From Clostridia bacterium (GTDB lineage: Bacteria > Bacillota > Clostridia > Lachnospirales > Lachnospiraceae), in NCBI GenBank assembly GCA_910574255.1, contig CAJTAK010000008.1:62001-126000 (forward strand): DNA of 64,000 nucleotides, given 5' to 3'. The notes under the pieces were generated by a model that saw nothing but the letters and a program-made list of their open reading frames with translations, ran no database searches and had not been told where the DNA came from. Both the position numbers and the translations under genes were made by a program. Positions 43,761 through 53,049 of the stretch are shown in pieces. Within the stretch, counting starts at the first letter, position 1. Each line of letters opens with the position of its first letter.

Positions 43761-43767
43761 GACAGCG

Positions 43768-45287
43768 TTTACATAGATGATGGATTTACAGGACTTAATT
43801 TTGAACGTCCAAGTTTTCAGCGTATGTGCCAGGATATTTACGATGGTAAGGTGAATATGGTCATTGTTAAGGACTTGTCAAGGTTAGGACGTGATTACAT
43901 TGATTCTGGACGCTATGTGAAAAAAATTTTCCCGTCCTATCATGTCCGGTTTGTATCTGTACTGGATCATTTTGACAGCCTGACAGCTACGCAAAGCGAT
44001 GTAAATCTGCTGATTCCGGTCAAAAATTTTGTAAATGATAATTATAGCCGGGATATATCTGGCAAAGTGAGAAGTCATCAGGAGGTTATGCGTGAAAGCG
44101 GGCTGTATATCGGCGCTCATGTTGCATACGGCTATAAAAAACTGGAAACGGACAGGAATAAAATCATACCAGATGAATATGCGGCTGATATTGTACGCAA
44201 GATTTTCGACTGGAAGTTGAAAGGTATGAGTTCGGCGGCAATCGCTGAAAAACTCAATGAACTTGGTGTAGCAGCGCCTTCCGAGTACAAAAGACAACTT
44301 GGGGGAAATTATAAATGCGGTTTTCAGAAAAATGCAAAAGCAAAATGGTCGGCGGTATCTATTAACCGCATATTAAAGAACAAGATTTATATAGGTGTGC
44401 TTGAACAGGGAAAACGTGAAAAAGTCAATTATAAGCTGAATAAGGTTATAGAAAAGCCGGAAACAGAGTGGGCGGTAAAAGAAAATACCCATGAAGCGAT
44501 TATCAGTAAGGCGGATTTTGAAAATGTGGCAAAACTCTTAAATCTTGACACCCGTAAATCTCCGGATGAAGAAACTTTGTTCATGCTGTCCGGTTTGATG
44601 TTCTGTGGGGAATGTGGCAGGAGTATGGTCAGACGTTGTAATCGTTATAAAGCGAAACAGAACATATACTATATATGTGCCACTTATAATAAAGGAAAAG
44701 GGTGCAGCCGCCACAGCATAAACCAGTCAGTGGTAGAAGATATACTGCTGGATGCAATCAAAAGGCATATTGAACACGTTGCCAAACTGGATGAACTTTT
44801 GACTTTAATGAAAGAGAATGAAGCCTGTTATGATGATGTGGTGGCGAATGACCGGGAAATCCTTGCTAAGTATCAAGAGCTGGAACAGTGTAAGAAGGTG
44901 GAAATGGCTTTGCACAGAGATCTGGCGGCAGGGATTATTTCCATAGATGAATATGAGCAGTTTAAAGAAAATTTTGCTCGTAAGTCCGCAGAGATAGAGG
45001 AAACAATCAGAAAATTGCAGGCGGAGATAGAAACAGTTTTTAAAGAAGGACTGTTTGCGAATGAATGGATTGATACATTTACGAAAAAAGGAAATATCAC
45101 ATCGTTAGATAGAAGTATCGTTCTGTCATTAGTGGAGAAAATTACTGTTTATGAAGAAAACAGAATTGAGATCACCTTTAAGTATCAGGATGAATACGAA
45201 ACCTTATGTAAAATTACAAGTAGTATTGCCTGCAATCCTACTGGGCACATTCCGGCATCTATGAAGGGGGTGGGCATCAATGGCTAG
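43768..45287 (+). pseudogene. C-terminal part of large serine recombinase 1 (split gene)
   Basis: From 43768 the frame reads YIDDGFTGLNFERPSFQRM, continuing exactly where the fragment at 22179-22370 stops, and then encodes the rest of a large serine recombinase: DLSRLGRDYIDSGRYV, recombinase domain, zinc ribbon (GLMFCGECGRSMVRRCNRY ... CSRHSINQ) and coiled coil. The catalytic serine is on the other fragment, so a product starting at the ATG at 43824 would be inactive. It overlaps the next recombinase by eight bases. Excision of the 21.4 kb insert would restore the gene. Confidence 0.8.
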
Positions 45288-46962
45288 AACAGCGGACAGG
45301 TATAGAAAGAACTATGTTAAAACAAAGAAAACTGACAAAGTATATCAGGTTGGAGATTATTTAAGGCTATCGGTGGACAGTGACTATACAGGGAGCGACT
45401 CCTTAGAAAATCAAAGAAAGCTGGCACAGGAATATATAAGTAGACGTCCTGACCTGAATATAGTAAGAGAATATGTTGATGATGGGAAAACAGGAACAGA
45501 TTTTTCACGTCCGGCATTTAGCCGGATGATAGCAGATATGAAAGCAGGAATCATTGACTGTGTGATTGTCAAGGATTTATCCCGGTTTGGAAGGGAGTAC
45601 ATAGAAGCCGGCAATTATATTGAGAAGGTATTTCCGTTCTTAGGTGTGCGCTTTATATCCATTGTTGACAGGTATGATAGTGCTGATGCAGATTGCAGCA
45701 GAGAACTTTTGCTTATTTCTCTTAAAAACCTTATGCATGAGATGTATGCAAGGGATATTTCCAAGAAAGTAGGAAGCACCTTTCGGACGAAACAGGAAAA
45801 AGGGATGTTCTATCGCAGTGCTACGATTCCTTATGGATATAAGATGAATGGAAGTGGTACGAATTATATGATCTGTGAGCAGACAGCTCCGATTGTACGG
45901 GAGATATTTAAACAGTGCGGCGAGGGGATTTCTAATTATGCAATAAGCCGATGGCTGTATGATAACCATGTTTATACACCACAGCAATATGCTTTGACAG
46001 GCAGTGTATATAGGAAGCCGGAAGAAGAGCTGAAAATATGGCATTGTTCTACAATTAAGCGGCTTCTGGAAAACCCTGTTTATATCGGAAGGGTTATAAG
46101 ACATCAATCAGAGCAGAGCTTTTTTGCGGGGAAAAAGGCAAGTCCAGTACCGGAACAGGAGCAGATTGTTATTGAGAATAACCATGAACCGATTATTGAA
46201 AAGTCGATGTTTGAGATTGTCCAGAAGATACTAAGTCAGACAAAGGATAAAAAAACCGAATCTGCCTGTGAACGCCAAACGGTTGTATTTGAGAGAAATA
46301 TATTTCAAGGGAAGCTGTTCTGCGGCTCTTGTAAGGCAAATATGGTCAGGGTAGGCGCTTATCGCTCTGTCAATGGGGTAAAGGAGCAATACAAGATTTT
46401 TAAGTGCAGTACTCATAGAAATCACTGCGATTTATGTGATACAAGGTGGATTGCAGAGGACTTGCTGTGTGATATTCTGTATGGCACGATACGCAGGCAT
46501 TTGAGTTTGATAAAAGGGATAAAGAAAAAGATAGAAAAAGATATTCGTTATTCCTTTGAAGAAAATCTGAAACAGACAGAATGGAAAAGACAAAAGATTG
46601 TGAGTACAAAGAACCTATTGGAGCAAGAGTATATGCAGAAATATTCAGATTATGCGGAAGGAAGTATCTCACAGGCGGCATTTCTGCAATATAAAAGTAC
46701 CTATCATGAGAAAATAGAACTATGCGGGAAACAGGAGAATGTTTGTGCTAAAGAGGTAAAAGGGATAAAGAAGTGTCAGGCGGCTTTGCAAAAACTATTG
46801 TCGGACTGGCTTTGCTTTCAGAATACAAGGAAATTGACGGAAACAATGGTAGAAATCTGTGTTGACAGAATAGAGCTTTTTACTGATAACCGGGTGGAAA
46901 TAAAGTTAAGGTATCAGGATTGCTTTTCGGTTCTTGATAGTTGGATGCAAAAGGGGGTGTGA
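45280..46962 (+). CDS. Large serine recombinase 2
   Basis: A 560-residue recombinase: YLRLSVDSDYTGSDSLENQRKLA with nucleophile S31, YVDDGKTGTDFSRPAF, DLSRFGREYIEAGNY, recombinase domain, a Cys motif (FCGSCKANMVRVGAYR ... CSTHRNHCDLC) and coiled coil. Middle gene of the outer element's three-recombinase operon; overlaps recombinase 1 and is followed five bases later by recombinase 3. Such triplets act together for excision and integration in some clostridial elements. Confidence 0.92.
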   Translation: MARTADRYRKNYVKTKKTDKVYQVGDYLRLSVDSDYTGSDSLENQRKLAQEYISRRPDLNIVREYVDDGKTGTDFSRPAFSRMIADMKAGIIDCVIVKDLSRFGREYIEAGNYIEKVFPFLGVRFISIVDRYDSADADCSRELLLISLKNLMHEMYARDISKKVGSTFRTKQEKGMFYRSATIPYGYKMNGSGTNYMICEQTAPIVREIFKQCGEGISNYAISRWLYDNHVYTPQQYALTGSVYRKPEEELKIWHCSTIKRLLENPVYIGRVIRHQSEQSFFAGKKASPVPEQEQIVIENNHEPIIEKSMFEIVQKILSQTKDKKTESACERQTVVFERNIFQGKLFCGSCKANMVRVGAYRSVNGVKEQYKIFKCSTHRNHCDLCDTRWIAEDLLCDILYGTIRRHLSLIKGIKKKIEKDIRYSFEENLKQTEWKRQKIVSTKNLLEQEYMQKYSDYAEGSISQAAFLQYKSTYHEKIELCGKQENVCAKEVKGIKKCQAALQKLLSDWLCFQNTRKLTETMVEICVDRIELFTDNRVEIKLRYQDCFSVLDSWMQKGV

Positions 46963-46966
46963 TTTT

Positions 46967-48595
46967 ATGCTGTTTATGATTCTGGCACTGTATTTAAGGC
47001 TGTCAAAAGAAGATGGTGATATGGTTGATGAAAGCAATAGTATCACAAATCAAAGGCTCATTCTACGCAAGTTTGTGGAGCAAAAACCGGAATTTGCGGG
47101 TTTTGAGATAAAGGAATACATAGATGACGGATTCAGCGGTAAAAATTTTGAAAGACCGGGGGTTCAGGAACTATTGGAAGATGTAAAATCCGGTAAAGTG
47201 TCCATTATCATTGTGAAGGACTTCTCACGCTTTGGAAGAAACCATATTGAAGTCGGTAATTACATTGAAAAGATATTTCCATTATTGGATGTTCGATTTA
47301 TCGCTGTCAATAACAGCTTTGACAGCAAAGACTATAAAGGAACGACACCAGATATGGATGTTGCGTTTGAGAATCTGATGTATGATTATTTTAGCGAAGA
47401 AAACTCTGTTAAAATTAAAAATGACCTGATGGGAAGGCGGAAGAGAGGAAAATACCTTGCTACATTTGCGGCGTTTGGTTATAAAAAATCGCCCACTGAC
47501 CATAACCGTATAGTAATAGATGAGGAAGCGGCGGCTATTGTACGCATGATTTTTGAGAAGTATGCAGAATGTGGAATTAAGGCGGAGGTGGCGAGGTATT
47601 TAAACCAGAAAGATATTCCTACGCCACAAATCTATGCAGTGAAAAGCGGCAGCACCTACCAATGGAAATATCAGGGCGAAAAAAAGGTGTGGAATGGCTC
47701 TATCATAGGAAGAATTTTGAAAAATGAGATATATGTGGGAAATACAGTTTTTCACAAAAAGGAAACTATTGAGGTCGGTTCAAGAAGAACGAAATGCCTG
47801 TCGAAAGATGAATGGGAAGTCTGCGAAGGCACACATGAACCAATCATATCAAAGGAATTATTTGAATATGTGAACAGCATGGATGCCCGGACAAGCAGCA
47901 TAAAAAAACTGGCAGATCGAGAAAATTTAGATAAGACGGTATATTGTGAGGGAGAAAAGAGAAAAAGGGGAAGTGCGGATTCGCCTGTTAAGGGATTGGT
48001 AAAGTGCGGTGGATGCAGACACAATATGCAGCGTCGAAGCAGATTAAATGCGTCTTATTATTGCAGATATTACTATGAAACGAAGCAGGAGGGATGTTGC
48101 CCGGAGAATGTCAAGGAAACGGAACTCATAGCAGTTGTTTTGTCAGCAATCAGGAATCAGGCAATGCTGGCAGGGGAAATGGGAAGGTTACAGGATTTAT
48201 ATAACAATCAGTTCCAGGAGCGTGTCAAGGCGGATCAGGAGCAAAAGGAGCAGCTTCAGGAACAGATTCAAAAACTTACAGATAGCAATTTTTCACTGTA
48301 TGAAAGCTATGCAAAAGGTGAGATTGATGCTGACTGTTTTTTACAGAAAAAAGAAAATAACAATAAGCAGATAGAAATATATGAAGCAGAACTTAGGGCT
48401 TGCCATTCAAAAGAAACAGCAGTACCGGATGAAAAGTCTGATTTGTTAAACTTGTTAAAAGGAAAAGAAAATCTAACAGACCTTACAAAAGAGGTTGTCA
48501 GACAGCTTGTAGATGCGGTTTATGTATATGGCGGCAACCGGGTTGAGGTTGTCTTTAAGTTTCAGGACAAAAGCGTGGAAACATTGAAAAATTAA
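46967..48595 (+). CDS. Large serine recombinase 3
   Basis: A 542-residue recombinase: ILALYLRLSKEDGDM with nucleophile S13, YIDDGFSGKNFERPGVQ, DFSRFGRNHIEVGNY, recombinase domain, zinc ribbon (GLVKCGGCRHNMQRRSRL) and coiled coil. ATG at 46967 follows AAAGGGGGTG; the longer reading from 46934 lies inside recombinase 2. Last recombinase of the operon. Confidence 0.92.
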   Translation: MLFMILALYLRLSKEDGDMVDESNSITNQRLILRKFVEQKPEFAGFEIKEYIDDGFSGKNFERPGVQELLEDVKSGKVSIIIVKDFSRFGRNHIEVGNYIEKIFPLLDVRFIAVNNSFDSKDYKGTTPDMDVAFENLMYDYFSEENSVKIKNDLMGRRKRGKYLATFAAFGYKKSPTDHNRIVIDEEAAAIVRMIFEKYAECGIKAEVARYLNQKDIPTPQIYAVKSGSTYQWKYQGEKKVWNGSIIGRILKNEIYVGNTVFHKKETIEVGSRRTKCLSKDEWEVCEGTHEPIISKELFEYVNSMDARTSSIKKLADRENLDKTVYCEGEKRKRGSADSPVKGLVKCGGCRHNMQRRSRLNASYYCRYYYETKQEGCCPENVKETELIAVVLSAIRNQAMLAGEMGRLQDLYNNQFQERVKADQEQKEQLQEQIQKLTDSNFSLYESYAKGEIDADCFLQKKENNNKQIEIYEAELRACHSKETAVPDEKSDLLNLLKGKENLTDLTKEVVRQLVDAVYVYGGNRVEVVFKFQDKSVETLKN

Positions 48596-48631
48596 GGTTT
48601 TTATGATATTATAAGGACAGGAGAATAGGAT

Positions 48632-49426
48632 ATGACAAATGAGCAGAAAAGGGAAGAGAAACAGAAGCTGCTTTTAGAACGCTTACAGGAAATGAGTTAT
48701 TTTGATGACGAATTTATGACAAAATGTCTGGAAGATTATCCCAAAGGGGTAGAACTGATGCTGCGCATTATTATGAATGATGCAAAGTTAGTTGTAAAAG
48801 AAGCACAGGTACAGGCGGTAATAAAGAACCTGCAAGGGCGTTCTATCAGAATGGATGTTAAGACAAATGATGTGTCAAAGAAACAGTACGATGTAGAACT
48901 GCAACGAGCCGACAGTGGGGCAAAGCCGAAACGTGCGAGATATAACAGCAGTTTAATGGATGCAAATTCCATTCTTCCGGGAGATGATACGGAAATGCTG
49001 GCGGAAACGTATGTGGTATTTATTACAGAGAATGATGTGCTTGAAGGTAATCTCCCGATTTATCATATTGACAGGACAATTCAAGAAACAGGGGCGTTGT
49101 TTAATGATAAAGCACATATTATATATGTAAACGGAGAGATTAAAGATGATACACCATTAGGGCGGTTGATGCACGATTTAAGCTGTGCTGATCCAGACGA
49201 TATGAATTATAAGGAATTAGCAGACCGGGCAAGATATTTCAAGAAAGATGAGGAAGGACGAAAAATTATGAGTAAAATCATGGAGCAGCTTTTAAATGAA
49301 GAAAAAATTGAAGCAGCAAAGCGTATGCTGGAAAGAGGAAAAATGACAAAAGAGGAAATTGCAGAGGATTTAGATTTGCCATTGAGTGTAGTGGAAAGAC
49401 TTGAGAATGATTTACAACTGGCATAA
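48632..49426 (+). CDS. Rpn-type PD-(D/E)XK nuclease / transposase-like protein
   Basis: A 264-residue protein of the recombination-promoting nuclease group: RSIRMDVKTNDVSKKQYDVELQRAD holds the D ... E-x-Q catalytic pattern of PD-(D/E)XK_2 enzymes, followed by YVVFITENDV and a helical C-terminus with a possible HTH (MTKEEIAEDLDLPLSVVERL). Family members cut DNA and raise recombination. It may be a passenger or element accessory. Follows recombinase 3 by 36 bases; terminator after it. Confidence 0.8.
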   Translation: MTNEQKREEKQKLLLERLQEMSYFDDEFMTKCLEDYPKGVELMLRIIMNDAKLVVKEAQVQAVIKNLQGRSIRMDVKTNDVSKKQYDVELQRADSGAKPKRARYNSSLMDANSILPGDDTEMLAETYVVFITENDVLEGNLPIYHIDRTIQETGALFNDKAHIIYVNGEIKDDTPLGRLMHDLSCADPDDMNYKELADRARYFKKDEEGRKIMSKIMEQLLNEEKIEAAKRMLERGKMTKEEIAEDLDLPLSVVERLENDLQLA

Positions 49427-49447
49427 TGAATTTTGCGGTGGATTGTG

Positions 49448-49485
49448 AAAGCAGGAACTCATGAAACGGAGAAATCCTGCTTTTA
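49448..49485 (+). terminator. Terminator at the right end of the outer element
   Basis: AAAGCAGGA pairs with TCCTGCTTT around a 20-base loop and runs into T-rich DNA. The ATG at 49461 lies in its loop, which argues against that codon as a real start. Confidence 0.7.
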
Positions 49486-49589
49486 TTATATTGATTTTCT
49501 TGTTTTGGTATTATTCAACAATAAGAGAAAGGAAAAAACCATTATTACAAGATATTTTTCACAAAGTTCGTGTCACTAACTTGACACAA

Positions 49590-49928
49590 GGGGGATTAAA
49601 AGCTATGGAAGCACTGGAGGAACTGGAGGAGGAACGGCGAAAAGGGGGAGTGCGTGCAGGCGGAAAAGGCATCCGTCCTCCGGTACCGAAGGGAACGGCG
49701 AGCAATGAGATGTGTACGTTTCTCATTATAAATATCTCATCGCTGCAACTGATTCCGGTGAATATCATTGCCTACCGCAGTCAATATGGAAGCGTGAATC
49801 CGGCGGCGATCGTGGGACCGGCGATTGTGGCGACGTTTGTGAGTACGGCGGTGGCGGTTGTTTATTGCAAGATTATGGACGGAAAGAAATCTAATAGAAA
49901 GATTTCATCCCCTCATTCTTCAGCATAG
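49590..49928 (+). pseudogene. spmA: 3' part of spmA, cut by the element
   Basis: From about 49592 the frame reads GLKAMEALEELEEE, then ASNEMCTFLIINISSLQLIPVNIIAYRSQYGSVNPAAIVGP and VSTAVAVVYCKIMDGKK, the conserved C-terminal half of spore maturation protein A, a membrane protein needed for spore core dehydration. In SpmA this part follows a GLGWAATPAG segment, which is missing; element DNA stands there. The N-terminal half must lie beyond the left end of the window. The last residues (SNRKISSPHSSA) seem to be read into foreign DNA, so the normal end is also altered. spmB is 13.4 kb away. Confidence 0.8.
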
Positions 49929-51417
49929 CCAGGCATAGGCGGTAAGTGAGCCGGGTTTTTGGACTGTGCAGATCGTCGTCCAACAGGCGTATCAGCTTGT
50001 CCAGACGTTTCATAAGGCTGGTACGGTGAATGAACAGAGCTTCTGCGGTTTTGGTGATGCTCATCTCGTTTTGAAGATAGACATCTAAGGTTTTTATGTA
50101 CTCGGTTCCTTTCTTTTGGTCGTACTCCAGCAAATACAAGAGATTTCCGGGGATTAGAGATGTAGCGGACATTTCCAGGGTGCAGGTGTGAAGCAGATAA
50201 TCCAGAGTGTGCTCCCGAAAAAAGAACAGATTTTGTGTATAAGGTGGTTGGGAGTAGTGTTCCGTCATATAGTGTGCCTGCAGTAAGTAGTCGTTGATAT
50301 GCTCCAGTTCACGAAAGTGGTTGCTTAAGCCGGCATAGTAATCCATGCGTCCAATAAATGTGTCAAAGGTATCCAGAATTGTCTCCTCATTTTCCTGCAG
50401 ACGGATGAACCCGATAATTTCTTTGTGGAATACGGATGCATAAAGATTCTGTGCTATTAAGGTGGTTAAGGTTCTGTACATGTAATCTCTGGGGAGAGCG
50501 TTTTTTCCCTTTTTTTCTTTGAGCTTGAAAAGGATCCAAGATTCATTTGGATTCAGGCGAAACAGAGCTTTCTCATCCTTTGTCAGACTTTCCTGGCGTA
50601 GAAGCTTTTGGAGGGCTGTTTCCTCAGAAGATTGTATCTGGCTGTTATTACGCAGGTATTTGAAAAATGCTGTCTGAAAATAGGAAAAAAAGTGATCGGC
50701 CAAGGGAAAATCGCTTTCCCGAAAGGGACGGAAAATGGTTCCGATGCTGATACAACCTACGAAATGTCCCATTGGATACAAATTGTTGCAGTAATACTGT
50801 CTATCCGGCAGATCAATGGATGACAAATAGGGCGTTGTCAAAGCTCTTTCCAGAGTGCATACTTGTTTGACAAGCTCTAAATGGTTTAAGTCCATATCGT
50901 GGGGATAATCGTCAATATGGTAATGAATTTTACCGTGGCTGTCCGGTTGAAATTTCACATTAAAAAGCGACTGAAGTGTATTTCCTACTACATTTATAGG
51001 ATTCTCTAACATATCAGTGCCAAGAAGCAAAAGGCGTTGAATATCAAAATCAGTTTCCTTTTCCAATTCATCCCGCAGCCTTTCATCCCAGTCATCAAAG
51101 TGATCATAGAGCTGATTGACCTGATTTAAAATAGTAATGGGGCTGATCTCCGTTGGAATCCAGAGCATTTGAATGCCGCTGGTAAACCAGGCGGAGGGGA
51201 TTCGTTCACCCACACATATGATACCTATGCCTGGAACAGAAGCAGGGGCGGGCAGATCCTTTACCCGCATGACATAAAGACATCCTTCCGTGAGTGTCAT
51301 GCCTTTCTCGTAAAATATGGGGCGGCGGAAAATAAGCTTGTGCGTTTCGATGCTATAAGACTTAAGAGTTGCATTTTCAGGCAGATAGGTTCGGATAATT
51401 TCCAAATTTAATTTCAT
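49891..51417 (-). CDS. PucR-family transcriptional regulator
   Basis: A 508-residue regulator. The N-terminal region has a PucR-like sensory fold (SIETHKLIFRRPIFYEKG, IPSAWFTSGIQMLWIP), the middle is a GGDEF-like/GAF-like segment without catalytic residues, and the C-terminus carries the PucR HTH (YLQNEMSITKTAEALFIHRTSLMKRLDKLIRLL). PucR proteins activate catabolic genes. It is divergent from the 51784 operon and probably controls it. Its 3' end overlaps the spmA remnant, showing the two were brought together. Confidence 0.85.
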   Translation of the reverse strand: MKLNLEIIRTYLPENATLKSYSIETHKLIFRRPIFYEKGMTLTEGCLYVMRVKDLPAPASVPGIGIICVGERIPSAWFTSGIQMLWIPTEISPITILNQVNQLYDHFDDWDERLRDELEKETDFDIQRLLLLGTDMLENPINVVGNTLQSLFNVKFQPDSHGKIHYHIDDYPHDMDLNHLELVKQVCTLERALTTPYLSSIDLPDRQYYCNNLYPMGHFVGCISIGTIFRPFRESDFPLADHFFSYFQTAFFKYLRNNSQIQSSEETALQKLLRQESLTKDEKALFRLNPNESWILFKLKEKKGKNALPRDYMYRTLTTLIAQNLYASVFHKEIIGFIRLQENEETILDTFDTFIGRMDYYAGLSNHFRELEHINDYLLQAHYMTEHYSQPPYTQNLFFFREHTLDYLLHTCTLEMSATSLIPGNLLYLLEYDQKKGTEYIKTLDVYLQNEMSITKTAEALFIHRTSLMKRLDKLIRLLDDDLHSPKTRLTYRLCLAMLKNEGMKSFY

Positions 51418-51783
51418 GGGAACCCTCCATTAGGGAAAAAGCTGTACATCATTTTGCAGTACAATCAAAAATAGTTTCTTATGTTTGTCCACGCTTATTT
51501 TCTTAAATTATAATACTTTTTTTCCACAAAATCTATATTTCCTCAAAAAGCCTACGATTTGATGACTTAAGAAGCCCTGTCGGTATCTGTTTTGTGCCCT
51601 TGATTTTGCATCCGGCACTGTCAGGGGGTGAAATTTGATGAATATGGGCATAAAAATGTTCTAGCGTTATCTCCAACTTTCATCTTTGTGCAGTCTGTTC
51701 ATAATAACTGGAAAAATATATAATATTTTTATAAGTTATAGACAATGTGCAACAATGAGTAAATCAAAGAAAGGAGCTAAGTT
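51418..51783. other. Divergent control region
   Basis: 366 bases between the PucR gene and the catabolic operon. AT-rich promoter-like tracts (TATAAT-like near 51510 on the minus side and TATATAATATTTTTATAAG near 51717-51735 on the plus side) are visible. AAAGGAG at 51772 is the ribosome site of the first operon gene. No small RNA or extra gene is apparent. Confidence 0.4.
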
Positions 51784-53025
51784 ATGAGTAAGAAAATTAC
51801 TGAACGCCTGCCAAAGGAGGTTGGCACAGGTCTGTATCCTGTAAAATCCCCCTGGGATAAGATGATTTCTTATCACGATGCCGCCCACTACTGCCAGAGG
51901 TATACAAATGTTGTAGCTGCGGCGATTATGCAGGCATTCCGGATTATTGAGCCGGATTATGCGGCACGAAGCCAGGCTATGTGCACAAATGCGTACAATC
52001 GTCTCTATTATGTCAATACTGCAATTCCCGGATATGGAGAGAAAAATGCGGAAAATCTTCATATGCATCCGTTTATGCGGGGAAATTTCGTAGGCGGCCT
52101 GATTGGCGATGCCGGTGATGAGGATCTTTTGATGTGCGGTCGTGTAAATGATTTTGGCACCTACCGTGCGGAAAAGGAGTTGGATATCTGTTATTGGGAT
52201 CTGGTAGGAACAGAATTGTGCCGTTCTACTACACAGTCTCTTCAAGCATGTGCGGACTGTGCGGCAAAAATGCGTCCGGACGGACCGCACATTGAGTATC
52301 ATATGGTCGAGGCAAAAGGAGCCGGAGATCGACATTGCCGTATTGTGGCAGAATGCCGGAAGAAGTTCCCTATGCCGGAACATGAACAGTGGGAGTGCTT
52401 TGGGCCGGTTGCGACAGAAGATCAAATAAAATTTACCAAGGAAGAGGATACGGTGGAAGAGTCCATGATGTTCCGTGAAGACTGCGACTACCTGTTCTCC
52501 AACGGTACCAACATGGAGAAGAACTGGAAGAGTGCTTATCCTATGGTTACAATGTCCAATGCGGCAAGCTACATCCTGCCTACAATTGAGGATCTTATCC
52601 GGGGGGGAAAGGTAACCAACGAGCATGTGGATTATGTAATCCATTGTGTGCTGGAAGCAGCAGGCAAGTCTACTTTCATTGATGATTTTGCGAAAGAGGG
52701 CTTACGAATCTGGCTGGGCGTACCTCACTCCATCAGTAAGGATGATGGGCGTCTTATGGGCGGCTATTTGGAGATGTTCCTGCAGAGTATGCATTTTAAC
52801 TATACGATTGAAGCATTCAATGAAGAGGAATGTATCTATGTGCTGGATCCCAAAGAGTTAAACAGCTGTGCTTTCGGCTCAACCAAGATGGCGGATGCTT
52901 ATCTTTGGTTCTGGTATGGAATGACAAAGAGTCTGGTAAATCCACAGTGGTCTCTGTGGGAGGAGGATTCTCCGGAAAGCAAGCTGCGTATTAAGATTGC
53001 AAAGAAAGTAGACAAGTTCTGTTAG
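51784..53025 (+). CDS. L-2-amino-thiazoline-4-carboxylate hydrolase-like protein
   Basis: A 413-residue soluble protein. The middle part (about 40-205) has the feel of the ATC-hydrolase-like family: CYWDLVGTELCRSTTQSLQACADC and then EYHMVEAKGAGDRHCRIVAEC, with cysteines and histidines at the positions expected for ligand or metal contact. The C-terminal half (GGKVTNEHVDYVIHCVLEAAGK, HSISKDDGRLMGGYLEMFLQ) is unknown to me. The gene opens an operon with a GcvT-fold protein and an SDR, so it should act on a small molecule carrying a methyl or C1 unit. The assignment is a distant resemblance only. Confidence 0.5.
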   Translation: MSKKITERLPKEVGTGLYPVKSPWDKMISYHDAAHYCQRYTNVVAAAIMQAFRIIEPDYAARSQAMCTNAYNRLYYVNTAIPGYGEKNAENLHMHPFMRGNFVGGLIGDAGDEDLLMCGRVNDFGTYRAEKELDICYWDLVGTELCRSTTQSLQACADCAAKMRPDGPHIEYHMVEAKGAGDRHCRIVAECRKKFPMPEHEQWECFGPVATEDQIKFTKEEDTVEESMMFREDCDYLFSNGTNMEKNWKSAYPMVTMSNAASYILPTIEDLIRGGKVTNEHVDYVIHCVLEAAGKSTFIDDFAKEGLRIWLGVPHSISKDDGRLMGGYLEMFLQSMHFNYTIEAFNEEECIYVLDPKELNSCAFGSTKMADAYLWFWYGMTKSLVNPQWSLWEEDSPESKLRIKIAKKVDKFC

Positions 53026-53049
53026 GCGTGTCAGAGAAAGGAGCAAAAT

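Larger units (their letters stand above)
22364..43767. mobile_element. Nested 21.4 kb element inserted in recombinase 1
   Basis: The segment separates two in-phase halves of a recombinase gene and is bounded by the TTTAYATAGA near-repeat. It carries tRNA-Tyr, a T-box/TyrRS unit, a biosynthetic cluster, a TetR/MFS unit, phage-like debris and two intact large serine recombinases at its right end, which could have catalysed the insertion. It has patchwork base composition: AT-rich to about 37.8 kb, GC-rich from there to 43.6 kb, so it probably arose in several steps. Confidence 0.7.
1..49588. mobile_element. Large integrative element (right portion), inserted in spmA
   Basis: This span holds element-type regulators, small backbone genes, metal and drug cargo, a sigma-like factor and three tandem large serine recombinases, and ends where reading passes into the conserved C-terminal part of SpmA near 49,590. 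The left end and any conjugation genes are outside the window, so whether it is conjugative is unknown. The right boundary is inferred from where SpmA-like protein sequence starts, with a GTGTCA/TGACAC dyad at 49,570-49,587 just inside it. It contains a second nested element at 22,364-43,767. Confidence is good that it is mobile DNA, moderate for the exact end. Confidence 0.75.

Noticed and set aside
43824..45287. A complete recombinase starting at 43824
   Set aside because: It would lack the catalytic serine and the first half of the resolvase domain; homology extends upstream to 43768 and continues in the fragment at 22179.
49461..49590. Real start of the ORF at 49461
   Set aside because: The ATG lies in the loop of the terminator at 49448-49485 and the first 40 residues are element-end DNA; only the SpmA part is meaningful.
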